From assembly GCF_010725725.1 (NCBI RefSeq), contig NZ_AP022599.1:2480001-2544000 (forward strand): a stretch of 64,000 bases of DNA, given 5' to 3'. Numbering within the stretch: position 1 is the first letter of the stretch; each line of letters starts with the position of its first letter. The stretch comes from Mycolicibacterium pulveris. GTDB taxonomy: Bacteria > Actinomycetota > Actinomycetes > Mycobacteriales > Mycobacteriaceae. Made by a program: the position numbers and the translations under genes. This document shows positions 45,008 through 53,778 of this stretch, one piece after another. The notes below the pieces were generated by a model. That model saw only the letters and a program-made list of their open reading frames with translations. It made no database searches and had not been told where the DNA came from.

Positions 45008-45559
45008 ATGACGGATCAAGACCTGGGCGCGCGCTTCACCCGGGAAACCGAACCGCTCTACGAGGCGCTGGCGCGAGGCGCGCGGCGGCTGGCCCGCAGC
45101 GACGCCGACGCCGACGACCTGCTTCAGGACACCCTGTTGCACGCATACGCCGGGTTTCACACCTTCCGGGAGGGCAGCAACCTCAAGGCGTGGCTGTTTC
45201 GCATCCTCTACAACCGATGGGTCAGCGCGCACCGGGCCAAACAGCGTCGCCCCCCAGAGATTTCGGTCGATGCGCTCACCGAGCACGAACTGGCCTACCA
45301 GGCCGTTCGGCTGCCCCACAGCCAACGGTCCGCGGAGACCGAAGTCCTCGATGCGTTGCCGGACATCGACATCGAGACCGCCATGGCTGCCTTGCCCGAA
45401 GGGTTCCGCGAAGTGGTCTACTACGCCGACATCCAGGGCTACACCTACGCCGAAACCGCCGAGCTGATGAACATCCCGATGGGCACGGTGATGTCGCGGG
45501 CCTCGCGGGCCCGCAACCGGCTGCGCACCGCCTTGACCCAACCCGCGTGTATCGCCTGA
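45008..45559 (+). CDS. SigH-like ECF RNA polymerase sigma factor
   Basis: A 183-residue sigma factor closely patterned on the mycobacterial SigH/ECF12 group. Region 2 is ADADDLLQDTLLHAYAGFHTFREGSNLKAWLFRILYNRW (about residues 32-70), and region 4 is LPEGFREVVYYADIQGYTYAETAELMNIPMGTVMSRASRARNR (about 130-172). ATG 45008 is preceded by GGGAGG. Unlike sigH it is not followed by an anti-sigma gene with a zinc CHCC motif; instead SDR, cupin and unknown-protein genes follow, with short gaps. It may respond to oxidative or electrophile stress by analogy with SigH, an inference. Confidence 0.88.
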   Translation: MTDQDLGARFTRETEPLYEALARGARRLARSDADADDLLQDTLLHAYAGFHTFREGSNLKAWLFRILYNRWVSAHRAKQRRPPEISVDALTEHELAYQAVRLPHSQRSAETEVLDALPDIDIETAMAALPEGFREVVYYADIQGYTYAETAELMNIPMGTVMSRASRARNRLRTALTQPACIA

Positions 45560-45572
45560 GGAGGCAATGGAA

Positions 45573-46289
45573 ATGGAACTGACAAACCACACCGTGTTGA
45601 TCACCGGCGGCACCGGCGGCATCGGCTTTGCCTGCGCACGCTTGTTCGCCGGTGAAGGCGCCTCGGTGATCATCACCGGCCGAGACCACAACCGCGGACA
45701 GGCGGCCGCGGAGGCGACCGGAGCGCGCTTCATCCAGGCCGACCTCTCGGATCTGGACTCCGTGAAAAGCCTTGTGCGCCAAGCAGGTGTTGTCGACATC
45801 CTGGTCAACAACGCCGCCAGCTTTCCCGGCGCACCGACCCTCGAACAAGATGTCGCCGCATTCCAGAAGACGTTCGACACCAACGTCCGCGGAGCGTACT
45901 TTCTCGCCGCCGGTCTGGTGCCGGGCATGCTCGAACGGGGCCACGGCTGCATCGTCAACGTCACCAGCATGGTCGCGTCCAAAGGTGTGCCCGGCGCATC
46001 CACCTACAGCGCGTCAAAAGCCGCCGTGGAGTCACTGACCCGCACGTGGGCCGCCGAGTTCGGCAGCCACGGCATCCGCGTCAACAGTGTGGCGCCCGGA
46101 CCCACCAAAACCGAAGGCGTAGCGGCGGAGTGGGGCGAGACCAACGAGGAACTCGGCCGCGCCCTGCCGTTGGGCCGCACCGCAGATCCGGAGGAGATCG
46201 CCGACGCGGTGCTCTTTCTCGCCTCGCCGCGCGCCAGTTTCATCACCGGCTCCACCCTGCACGCCGACGGCGGCGGCAGCGCTATTTGA
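45573..46289 (+). CDS. Short-chain dehydrogenase/reductase
   Basis: A 238-residue SDR with ITGGTGGIGFACARLFAGEG (about residues 10-29), ILVNNAASFPG (about 74) and catalytic STYSASKAAVES (about 145). ATG 45573 is eight bases from AGGAGG, the better start; ATG 45567 is nearer the sigma stop but only two bases from that site. It is the second gene of the SigH-like unit, 13 bases from the sigma stop, so cotranscription is likely. Confidence 0.9.
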   Translation: MELTNHTVLITGGTGGIGFACARLFAGEGASVIITGRDHNRGQAAAEATGARFIQADLSDLDSVKSLVRQAGVVDILVNNAASFPGAPTLEQDVAAFQKTFDTNVRGAYFLAAGLVPGMLERGHGCIVNVTSMVASKGVPGASTYSASKAAVESLTRTWAAEFGSHGIRVNSVAPGPTKTEGVAAEWGETNEELGRALPLGRTADPEEIADAVLFLASPRASFITGSTLHADGGGSAI

Positions 46290-46307
46290 ACCAAGGAGGT
46301 AGTACCG

Positions 46308-46718
46308 ATGTCCAAGCAATACGACGCGTCGTGGCAGAACGCGCTGACCGTGGTGCAGGAGGCCACGCCGCCGTTCATCCCACAAGGCGCGCACGCCATG
46401 ACCGTCGTCGTCGAGTACCCGCCGGGCAGTGCGGGCGCCCCGCCGCACCGCCACCCGGGTGGCCCCGCCTTCGGCTACATGCTCGAAGGCGAGATGCTGT
46501 TCGAGCTCGAGGGCGAGCCGCCTCGGGTGATCAAGGCCGGCGAAGCGTTCTGGGAACCCGGTGGCGACGTCATCCACTACTCGGATGCCAACAACCGCGA
46601 CGACATCGGCAGCCGGTTCGTGGTCACCATGCTGTGCATGCCCGATCAGCCGATGCTGGTTCTCGTCGAGGACGACGAACTCGTGGCCCGCAAGCACCTG
46701 CGCATCGGCCGGAACTGA
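46308..46718 (+). CDS. Cupin domain-containing protein
   Basis: A 136-residue single cupin. Metal-ligand histidines lie in GAPPHRHPGGPAFGYMLEGEM (about residues 42-62), the first cupin motif, and a second motif follows in GEAFWEPGGDVIHYSDANN (about 77-95). A ribosome site AAGGAGGT lies seven bases before ATG 46308. Third gene of the SigH-like unit. Metal-dependent oxygenase, isomerase and storage functions all occur in this fold. Confidence 0.88.
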   Translation: MSKQYDASWQNALTVVQEATPPFIPQGAHAMTVVVEYPPGSAGAPPHRHPGGPAFGYMLEGEMLFELEGEPPRVIKAGEAFWEPGGDVIHYSDANNRDDIGSRFVVTMLCMPDQPMLVLVEDDELVARKHLRIGRN

Positions 46719-46723
46719 TCGCG

Positions 46724-47620
46724 ATGTCGAAAATACTTCTGCAGACCACGATTTCGGACTGCTTCGACGATTGGGGCATCGACCGGTTCGCGCTGTTGGC
46801 CGGGAAGTTGCGGACTGCGGGCCATGAGGTCGTGGCGCGCAACCGCTCGGACAAGAGCGGTGACGACCCAATACTGAGCCGTCTCGACGAACTCGGTTTC
46901 GACCAGCTGTGGCTGATGGCTGTTGATTCGGGCGACGGCCTGACCGCCGCCGACGCCGAAGCGATCCTGAGGTTTCGGTGCAACGGTGGCGGGGTGCTCA
47001 CCGCCCGCGACCACCAGGACCTCGGGTGCTGCGTGCTGCGGTTGGGTTCGCTCGGCCGGGTCAACCAGTTCCACGACCCGACCGTCGACCAGCGCCTTCT
47101 GTGTGACGACAAGGACACCCCTTCCATCTGCTGGCCCAACTACCACTCGGGCGCCAACGGCGACTACCAACCTGTCTTCGCCGAGGAACCCCCGCACGAA
47201 CTGCTGCGCACCAGCCGCACGGAAAGCGGGCGCATCGAATGGTTTCCGGCGCACCCGCACGAAGGCGCGGTGTCCGCCACGGTGCCGTTCGCGTCCGTGC
47301 TCGCCCAAGGCCGCAGCACCGCGACAGGCCGCCGGTTCAACCTCGCCGTCGCGATGGACGGTGAAACCGGCCCCGACGGGCGTCCGATGGGGCGCGCGCT
47401 CGCCGAGTCGACGTTTCACCACTTCGCCGACTACAACTGGGACGTCGACCGCGGTGCGCCGTCGTTCGTGGCCGAGCCCCCCGGCGGCCAGATCAAGGCC
47501 GATCCGTCGCGGCTGGCCGTCTTCACCGACTACGTTCGCAACCTCGCGAGTTGGCTGCATCCGGCGGCGGTGGCGGCCGCGGAAGCCGACGATGAGTTTC
47601 GGTCGCTGAGCCGGTCATAA
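46724..47620 (+). CDS. Conserved protein of unknown function
   Basis: A 298-residue protein starting MSKILLQTTISDCFDDWGIDRFALL. It has the feel of an amidotransferase/ThuA-like alpha/beta fold (TARDHQDLGCCVLRLGSL, FHHFADYNWDVDRGAPSF) but no catalytic Cys-His-Glu set that I could assign. I recall related actinobacterial proteins, none with a tested function. ATG 46724 follows the cupin stop by five bases. It is the fourth gene of the SigH-like unit, and an IS element lies just downstream. Confidence 0.7.
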   Translation: MSKILLQTTISDCFDDWGIDRFALLAGKLRTAGHEVVARNRSDKSGDDPILSRLDELGFDQLWLMAVDSGDGLTAADAEAILRFRCNGGGVLTARDHQDLGCCVLRLGSLGRVNQFHDPTVDQRLLCDDKDTPSICWPNYHSGANGDYQPVFAEEPPHELLRTSRTESGRIEWFPAHPHEGAVSATVPFASVLAQGRSTATGRRFNLAVAMDGETGPDGRPMGRALAESTFHHFADYNWDVDRGAPSFVAEPPGGQIKADPSRLAVFTDYVRNLASWLHPAAVAAAEADDEFRSLSRS

Positions 47621-47644
47621 CCTGCACCCGAAACGCAGGAGGAT

Positions 47645-48951
47645 TCTCAATGAGGTTGTCAAGCCGCTGCGGCAGTAGGCGTGGTGGGTTGATAGGTCGT
47701 GTGGTCGCGCAGCATTGCCCACAGAACATTGAGACGCCGACGTGCCAGGGCCAGGACGGCTTGGCTGTGGCGTTTGCCTTCGGCGCGTTTGCGGTTGTAA
47801 TACGTGCGCGAGACGGGGTCGGATCGAATGCTGGACAGCGCCGACAGGTAGCAGGCGCGCAGCAGGCGCCGGTTGTAGCGGCGGGGTCGTTGAAGGTTGC
47901 CGCTGATGCGGCCGGAGTCACGCGGTACCGGAGCCAGGCCGGCGACGCCGGCGAGGCGGTCAACGGAGTCGAAGGCACTCATGTCTCCGCCGGTGGCAGC
48001 GAGGAATTCGGCGCCGAGCGTGACGCCGAAGCCCGACATGCTCACGATGATTTCGGCGTGGCGGTGGCGGCGAAATCGCTCCTCGATCATCGCATCGGTG
48101 TCGCCGATTTCGGTGTCGAGGGCCATCACCTCCTTGGCCAAGCGGGCAACCATGGCCGCAGCGAGTTGTTGTCCGGGTATGACGGTGTGTTGAGCGTGAG
48201 CGGCCTGCAGGGCTTTGGCCGCGACGGCGTCGGCGTTGCGGGCCTTGCGTTTACCCAACCAGGCTGCCAGTCGAGCAGCACCGGCTCGTCGCAGCCCATC
48301 GGGAGTTTGATAGCCGGTGAGCAGCAGCAACGCGGCCTTGCTGGTGCTGTAGTCGAACGCGCGTTCCAGGGCTGGGAAGTATTCGAGCAGCTGGGCACGC
48401 AGTCGGTTGATCGTGCGGGTGCGATCAGCCACCAGATCGGTGCGCCGGCTGGTGAGAATGCGCAGCTCCACTGCGATGTCATCTCCGGGGCGCAGTGGTT
48501 GCAGATCGCGGCGCATCCGGGCCTGATCGGCAATGACGGCGGCATCTTTGGCGTCGGTCTTACCCTCCCGCGGTAGCTGCCCGAGGCGTGGTGCACGGTG
48601 CGGCCGGGGATGTAGAGCAGCCGCTGGTCAGCGGCGATCAGCAGCGTGATCAGCAGGGCCGCACCGCCAGCGTTGAGATCGATGGCCCAGGTGACCTCAC
48701 CGCCGTCAGCCATGGTTGCGACAGTGCTGATCAACTTCAACAGAGTCGCTTCGTCGTTGGCTACCCGCTGCGACAGCAGTCGCTTTCCCTCAGCATCGAT
48801 GACCACGCAGAAGTGGTCCGATTTCCCAGCATCGATACCCGCCCAAACAGCTTGTGTCACTACCGCCTCCGTGCTCATCACCATTTCCACCAGCCCGGCA
48901 GACGACCACGCCGTCGTGTCCTTACACAGCGATCGAATCGCATCTCTCAAT
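47645..48951. mobile_element. IS110-family insertion sequence, frameshifted
   Basis: About 1.3 kb between TCTCAAT direct repeats at 47645-47651 and 48945-48951. The interior carries one transposase gene in two frames. IS110 elements generally lack terminal inverted repeats, so ends were set by the flanking repeats, which may be a target duplication or part of the element. Removing one copy leaves no interrupted reading frame, so it sits in intergenic DNA between the SigH-like unit and the DUF899 gene. Confidence 0.75.
47659..48878 (-). pseudogene. IS110-family transposase, frameshifted
   Basis: Two frames together match a transposase of about 406 residues. The N-terminal RuvC-like part includes GIDAGKSDHFCVVIDAEGK and TWAIDLNAGG; the C-terminal transposase_20 domain includes SMSGFGVTLGAEFLAATGG and SGRISGN. 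After HHASGSYRG (plus-strand position near 48570) one base is missing; adding it restores the EGKTDAKDA motif that carries catalytic Asp residues of the DEDD site, now read out of frame. Translation without a shift would stop before the second domain, so the element is likely immobile alone. The start ATG 48878 gives the normal length. Confidence 0.85.
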
Positions 48952-49103
48952 TAGCGGTCGAGTCGTCGCGGGACAGCGGGCGGCCAATCCTCCTCGGCCA
49001 TCAAGGGCTGACCAATGAAAGCCATACCCGCTGTCCCTGGGTGAATCGAAGCCTAACTAAGGCCAGCGGCCCCGAACACCCTCCAAGAAAGGTAAGGAGA
49101 CCG

Positions 49104-49817
49104 ATGACGACGAACCCCGTCTCGGCGAATGCGCTGCCACCCGTCGTCGACCAGCGGACCTGGCGTGCGGCGCTCGACCAGCTGCGGCAGCGCGAGAAGG
49201 CAGCCACCCGCGAGCTGGACGCGATCGCCGCGCAGCGCCGGCGGCTGCCCATGGTGCAGATGCCCGACTACACCTTGATCGGTGAGCACGGACCGGTGCG
49301 GCTGGCCGACGTGTTCGAGGGGCGCTCTCAGCTGATCGTGTACCACCACATGTGGACCGACGGCGCCGAGTGGCAGTGCGGCGGCTGCACCGGGTTCACC
49401 TCGCAGTTCACCCGGTTGGAGTTCCTCGACAGCTACGACGCCCGCTTCGTCGTCGTCACCAACGGCCCCATCGAGGACGCGCTGGCCTACCGCGCCAAGG
49501 TCGGCAACCGGATGGACTGGTACTCGTCGTCGCTGAGTTCGTTCGGCGCCGATGTCGACGCCCCGCCCGGCGGGGGCTTCGCGGTCAACGTGTTTCTGAA
49601 AGCGACGGCGCCGTCGGGAGGAGACGCGGTGTACCGCACCTGGCACACCAACGGCCGCGGCACCGAACAACTCAGCCACACGTTCGCGCTCATCGACCTG
49701 TTGCCGTGGGGCCGCCAGGAGGAGTGGCAGGACTCGCCGCCCGGCTGGCCGCAGGGCCCGACGTACGCCGGGTGGCTGGACTCACCCGACATCGCCCGGG
49801 CGTACGGATCCGGCTGA
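49104..49817 (+). CDS. DUF899 thioredoxin-like protein
   Basis: A 237-residue protein of the DUF899 family, thioredoxin-like proteins with a CxxC-type pair (CGGC in QCGGCTGFTSQ, about residues 90-93). Other family segments are LVYHHMW-type LIVYHHMWTDGAEW and RTWHTNGRGTEQLSHTFALIDLLPWGRQE near the C terminus. AAGGAG lies four bases before ATG 49104. It may once have continued the SigH-like unit upstream, now separated by the IS element. Confidence 0.85.
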   Translation: MTTNPVSANALPPVVDQRTWRAALDQLRQREKAATRELDAIAAQRRRLPMVQMPDYTLIGEHGPVRLADVFEGRSQLIVYHHMWTDGAEWQCGGCTGFTSQFTRLEFLDSYDARFVVVTNGPIEDALAYRAKVGNRMDWYSSSLSSFGADVDAPPGGGFAVNVFLKATAPSGGDAVYRTWHTNGRGTEQLSHTFALIDLLPWGRQEEWQDSPPGWPQGPTYAGWLDSPDIARAYGSG

Positions 49818-49819
49818 CG

Positions 49820-49835
49820 GCCCGTCGCGACGGGC
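49820..49835. terminator. Perfect inverted repeat after the DUF899 gene
   Basis: GCCCGTCGCGACGGGC begins two bases after the DUF899 stop. It could form a strong hairpin but is not followed by a T-run, so it is at best a hairpin-type terminator of the kind proposed for mycobacteria. Confidence 0.35.
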
Positions 49836-49895
49836 GCGAGTGTGCGGTCTCATACGCTCGCCGCGGCGTGTCGCGGATGAAACTGCGCAGTCGGC

Positions 49896-50981
49896 TCAGG
49901 GTGGGCCCGCTGATCCCGAACGCCGCAGAAATTCGACGAGCAGCCGCGCCATGTCCGGGATCGCCTGGCGGGCAATGACTTCGTAGCCGTGGGTGCTCAA
50001 CGTCGGCAGGCACAGCAACCCGGCCCGTGGGGTGAGCCCGCTGCCCTTGGCGTGTGAGGCGTCGGATTCGAATGCGCCCAGCACCGCGGCCTGAGGCGAC
50101 ATTCCCAGGTCCGCGCCGATCCCCATCAGCGTGTCCGCGACATCCTTGTCGTAGACGCATTCCGCGTCGCTGTAGCCGACGATCGGGCCACCGCCGACCG
50201 TGGTGCCGTACTCGGCCTCCGTCGGGCCCACCTCGAGTGCGAGGGTGAGGTCGCCGGGCAGCACCCGGCTGGCATAGGAACCGCCCACCCCGCCGATCTC
50301 CTCGCTGGTGGTGCACACCAGATAGACATCGTGGGCGGGTCGCCGCTCGGGCAGCACCCGCGCCGCTTGCAGCAGGGCGGTCACCGGGGCCCGATCGTCC
50401 AGAAAGTAGCCGCCGAGGTAGCCGTCGCCGGCATCGACGAGGGTGCGCTTGCTGCGGTCGATGCACACCCGGGTGCCCGCCTGCACGCCGGCGTCGGCCA
50501 ACTCCTCCGGGGTGTGCCCGGTGAAGACGTAGACGTGCATCCAGTCCAGCGACTTGTCGCCCTGGTCGGGCTTGGTTTCCCAGATCCGCCGGCTTTCCTT
50601 GGTGGTGTGCTCGGAGCCCAGCGTCAGCACGGCGCACACCGGCCGGCGGTTCCCGAGCACCGCGACCGGGCCGAGCCCGAAGTTGGCCGGATACATCGTG
50701 CCCAACGGCGTCAGGTGCAGGCTGCCGTCGGGTTCGATCCGCTTGACCAGCATCGACAGTTCGTCCATGTGTGCCATCACCCGAATGGCCCGGTCGTCGT
50801 CGCGGCTCTGCCCGCGGATCAGGCCGACCAGGTTTCCGGCCGGATCCACCCACGCCTCGTCGACGTGCGGTTCGAGTTCTCGACGGCACACCTCGCGCAC
50901 CGCCTGTTCCTGGCCGCACGGCCCGTACGCCCACAGCAACTCCTGCAACAGGTCGCGGCGCAACTGATATTGATCGGTCAC
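49896..50981 (-). CDS. M42-family metallopeptidase
   Basis: A 361-residue aminopeptidase of the M42 (glutamyl aminopeptidase/TET) group. Metal and catalytic motifs are AHMDELSMLV (about residues 67-76), GYFLDDRAPV (about 178-187), TTSEEIGGVGG (about 209-219) and a C-terminal THGYEV (about 325). GTG 50981 has no clear ribosome site, so the start is uncertain; frames extend to 51068. It converges on the DUF899 gene. Confidence 0.88.
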   Translation of the reverse strand: MTDQYQLRRDLLQELLWAYGPCGQEQAVREVCRRELEPHVDEAWVDPAGNLVGLIRGQSRDDDRAIRVMAHMDELSMLVKRIEPDGSLHLTPLGTMYPANFGLGPVAVLGNRRPVCAVLTLGSEHTTKESRRIWETKPDQGDKSLDWMHVYVFTGHTPEELADAGVQAGTRVCIDRSKRTLVDAGDGYLGGYFLDDRAPVTALLQAARVLPERRPAHDVYLVCTTSEEIGGVGGSYASRVLPGDLTLALEVGPTEAEYGTTVGGGPIVGYSDAECVYDKDVADTLMGIGADLGMSPQAAVLGAFESDASHAKGSGLTPRAGLLCLPTLSTHGYEVIARQAIPDMARLLVEFLRRSGSAGPP

Positions 50982-51024
50982 AGCCGAGGAGTTACCGAAG
51001 CAGCCCCGGGGTAACCGCCGGTCC

Positions 51025-51258
51025 CTACTGGATCGGCGGGTGCGGGAACGGCGGAGGCGCGGGCACACACAACCCGGTGTTGACGTCGAGCGCCTTGCCC
51101 GGCACGCAGAACGGCGCGCACCCGTAGATCACGCCGGTCTCACCCGGCGCGCAGCCGACGTTGCCGGGCTGGGCCACCGAGGCGGCCGCAGAGCACGGAG
51201 CAGCCGCCAGGGCGACCGCGAAAAGCGCCGCCATCATCGCCCGTCGCAGGGAAACCAT
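51025..51258 (-). CDS. Small secreted protein
   Basis: A 77-residue protein with a signal peptide (RRAMMAALFAVALAAAPCSAAAS) and a mature part of about 48 residues with four Cys in GCAPGETGVIYGCAPFCVPG and DVNTGLCVPAPP, probably two disulfides. The C-terminal tail is Pro-rich. Similar short Cys/Pro secreted proteins are common in mycobacteria, without known function. Confidence 0.7.
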   Translation of the reverse strand: MVSLRRAMMAALFAVALAAAPCSAAASVAQPGNVGCAPGETGVIYGCAPFCVPGKALDVNTGLCVPAPPPFPHPPIQ

Positions 51259-51280
51259 GACCGGCAGTCTAGGCCGCCGG

Positions 51281-52735
51281 TCAGGTCCCGCAGAAGGTCT
51301 GATACCGCCCGAAGTCCTCCGGTGCGGGCTCGGCGTAGCGCTCCAGGCCGGGCCGTTGGTCGTACGGCGCGGTCACAGCGACGAGCAGTTGCTCGACGGG
51401 GCCCAGATCGCCGTCGGTCGCCGCGGCCAACGCCTCCTCGACGAGGTGGTTGCGCGGGATGTAGACCGGGTTGACGCGGTCCATCAGTTCGGGGTCGGGC
51501 TGCAGCGCGCGCCACCGGCTCAGCCACGCGTCGAAGGCCGCGAGATCGAGGAACAGCCCCCGTGCCGGTTCGGTGTCGCCGCGCGCCGCGGCGCCCAGAT
51601 GCCGGAAGAACGACGTGAAGTCGACGTGGCTGTCGGCAAGCTGCTGGAGCAGCTCGTTCATCAGCGGCGCCTGCTCGGCCGGCTCGCCCGTGAGCCCGAG
51701 CTTGGCCTGCATGCCGCCGGTCAACTCCTGCTGGAACCGCACGCTGAAGCCCTCGAGCCGGTCCTGTGCGATCGCGATCGCCTGATCCTGATCGTCGGCG
51801 AACAGCGGCAGCAGCGCCTCGGCGAAGCGGGCGAGGTTCCAGCCCGCGATCGACGGCTGGTTGCCGTAGGCGTAGCGACCCCAGGAGTCGATCGAGCTGA
51901 ACACCGTCTCGGGGTCGTAGGCCTCCATGAACGCGCACGGACCGTAGTCGATGGTTTCGCCGGAGATCGTGGTGTTGTCGGTGTTCATCACCCCGTGCAC
52001 GAACCCGACCAGCATCCACTTCGCGACCAGCGACGTCTGCACCCTGATCACCGCGTCGAACAGAGCGACGTAGGGGTTGTCGGCCTCCGCCGCGCCGGGA
52101 TGGTGGCGGGCGATGGCGTGGTCGGCGAGACGGCGCAGCAACGCCGAATCGCCCGTCGTCGCCGCGTACTGAAAGGTGCCCACCCGCAGGTGACTTCGCG
52201 CGACCCGGGCCAGCACAGCGCCCGGCAACAACGTCTCCCGGGTGACCGTGCGCCCGGTGCCGACGACGGCCAGCGACCGCGTGGTCGGGATGCCGAGGGC
52301 GTGCATGGCCTCGCTGATCACGTATTCCCGCAGCATCGGGCCGACGGCGGCCAGCCCGTCACCGCCGCGGGCGAACGGGGTGGCCCCCGAGCCCTTGAGG
52401 TGCAGGTCGCGCAGCTCGCCTTCGGCGGTGGTCAGCTCGCCGACCAGCAGCGCGCGGCCGTCGCCGAGGCGGGGCACGAACCCGCCGAACTGGTGCCCGG
52501 CGTAGGCCTGGGCCACCGGCGCCGCGCCGTCGGGCACCAGGGTGCCGGTGAGGAACCGCAGGCCGTCCGGGCCGCGCAGCCAGTCGGCGTCGAGGCCGAG
52601 ATCGGCCGCCACCGCCTCGTTGAGCACGAGCAGGCGCGGATCGGGTGCCTCCTCGGCCCGCCACCCGACGGCCAGCTCCGGCAGTTCACGGGCGAAGCGG
52701 TCCCCGACGGAAATGGTGCTGGGTGCGGCGCTCAC
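51281..52735 (-). CDS. selO: SelO/YdiU family protein adenylyltransferase
   Basis: A 484-residue pseudokinase-fold protein that transfers AMP from ATP to proteins. Nucleotide-binding and catalytic segments are [15 protein letters not shown] (about residues 105-119) and [18 protein letters not shown] (about 240-257). The C terminus ends CGT, where the selenocysteine of some homologues is replaced by cysteine. GTG 52735 places the start just after the promoter region of the divergent MTHFR gene; the frame extends further to 53371 but that is shadow sequence over it. Confidence 0.92.
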   Translation of the reverse strand: MSAAPSTISVGDRFARELPELAVGWRAEEAPDPRLLVLNEAVAADLGLDADWLRGPDGLRFLTGTLVPDGAAPVAQAYAGHQFGGFVPRLGDGRALLVGELTTAEGELRDLHLKGSGATPFARGGDGLAAVGPMLREYVISEAMHALGIPTTRSLAVVGTGRTVTRETLLPGAVLARVARSHLRVGTFQYAATTGDSALLRRLADHAIARHHPGAAEADNPYVALFDAVIRVQTSLVAKWMLVGFVHGVMNTDNTTISGETIDYGPCAFMEAYDPETVFSSIDSWGRYAYGNQPSIAGWNLARFAEALLPLFADDQDQAIAIAQDRLEGFSVRFQQELTGGMQAKLGLTGEPAEQAPLMNELLQQLADSHVDFTSFFRHLGAAARGDTEPARGLFLDLAAFDAWLSRWRALQPDPELMDRVNPVYIPRNHLVEEALAAATDGDLGPVEQLLVAVTAPYDQRPGLERYAEPAPEDFGRYQTFCGT

Positions 52736-52856
52736 TACACCAAGGGTACGGAGACCGCGGGTGTCTGTATGGTGAGGCTTTCTAGATAAGTGCGGACGGT
52801 GGTCGTCGCGACCTGCCGCGCAGCGGGAAGTAATCGTCGGATCGAGGAGCAGCCCG

Positions 52857-53747
52857 GTGACGCTGAACACCATCGCGCTCGAGCTGGTGGCGCCCAATGT
52901 GGACCGCGGCGCGGAGCAGGCGCGCGAGGACGCGCAGAAGGTGTTGCGGTACTCGGCGCAGAGCGGTCTGGCCGGGCGCATCGGGCACGTGATGATCCCC
53001 GGGATGATCGAAGAGGACGACGACCGGCCCGTCGAGATGAAACCGAAGATGGACGTGCTCGACTTCTGGCAGGTCATCCAGCCCGAGCTGCCCGGTGTCC
53101 GGGGGCTGTGCACGCAGGTCACCTCGTTCATGGACGAACCGACGCTGCGTCGCCGCCTGACCGAGCTGTCGGCCGCCGGATTCGAGGGCATCGCGTTCGT
53201 GGGGGTGCCGCGCACGATGGCCGACGGCGAAGGCTCCGGCGTCGCACCGACCGACGCGCTGGCGTTGTTCGAGGACCTGGTCCCCAACCGCGGCGCGATC
53301 CTGATCCCGACCCGCGAGGGGGAGCAGGGCCGGTTCAAGTTCAAGTGCGACCGCGGCGCCACGTACGGCATGACCCAGCTGCTCTACTCCGACGCGATCG
53401 TCGGGTTCCTGCGCGAGTTCGCCGCGACGACCGAGCATCGGCCCGAGATCCTGCTGTCGTTCGGGTTCGTCCCGAAGATCGAGAGCAAGGTCGGGTTGAT
53501 CCACTGGTTGATCCAGGACCCGGGCAACGCCGCGGTGGCCGAGGAGCAGGAGTTCGTCAAGCGGTTGGCCGCCACCGAGCCGACCGAGAAACGCAAGCTG
53601 ATGGTCGACCTGTACAAGCGGGTCATCGACGGCGTCGCCGACCTCGGTTTTCCGCTTTCCATCCACCTGGAGGCCACCTACGGGGTGTCCGGCCCGGCGT
53701 TCGATACGTTCGCGGAGATGCTCGCGTACTGGTCCCCCGACGCTTAA
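52857..53747 (+). CDS. Mycobacterial-type methylenetetrahydrofolate reductase
   Basis: A 296-residue flavin-free-type MTHFR of the Rv2172c family that makes 5-methyl-THF for methionine synthesis. The opening [14 protein letters not shown] and the [29 protein letters not shown] segment (about residues 43-72) match that family closely, as does [21 protein letters not shown] near the C terminus. GTG 52857 follows GAGGAGC. Its N terminus starts in the divergent selO promoter region. Confidence 0.9.
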   Translation: MTLNTIALELVAPNVDRGAEQAREDAQKVLRYSAQSGLAGRIGHVMIPGMIEEDDDRPVEMKPKMDVLDFWQVIQPELPGVRGLCTQVTSFMDEPTLRRRLTELSAAGFEGIAFVGVPRTMADGEGSGVAPTDALALFEDLVPNRGAILIPTREGEQGRFKFKCDRGATYGMTQLLYSDAIVGFLREFAATTEHRPEILLSFGFVPKIESKVGLIHWLIQDPGNAAVAEEQEFVKRLAATEPTEKRKLMVDLYKRVIDGVADLGFPLSIHLEATYGVSGPAFDTFAEMLAYWSPDA

Positions 53748-53778
53748 CGCATGTTGTGATTTGTGCCCAAGGGGACAC

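Noticed and set aside
47650..48576. Rightward open frame starting at an AGGAGG-preceded ATG at the IS left end
   Set aside because: It runs antisense to the IS110 transposase and has no domain. The AGGAGG belongs to the flank, and the ATG lies within the flanking repeat area.
51281..51292. Selenocysteine at the SelO C terminus
   Set aside because: The last codons read Cys-Gly-Thr with an ordinary Cys codon and normal stop, so no UGA recoding is present.
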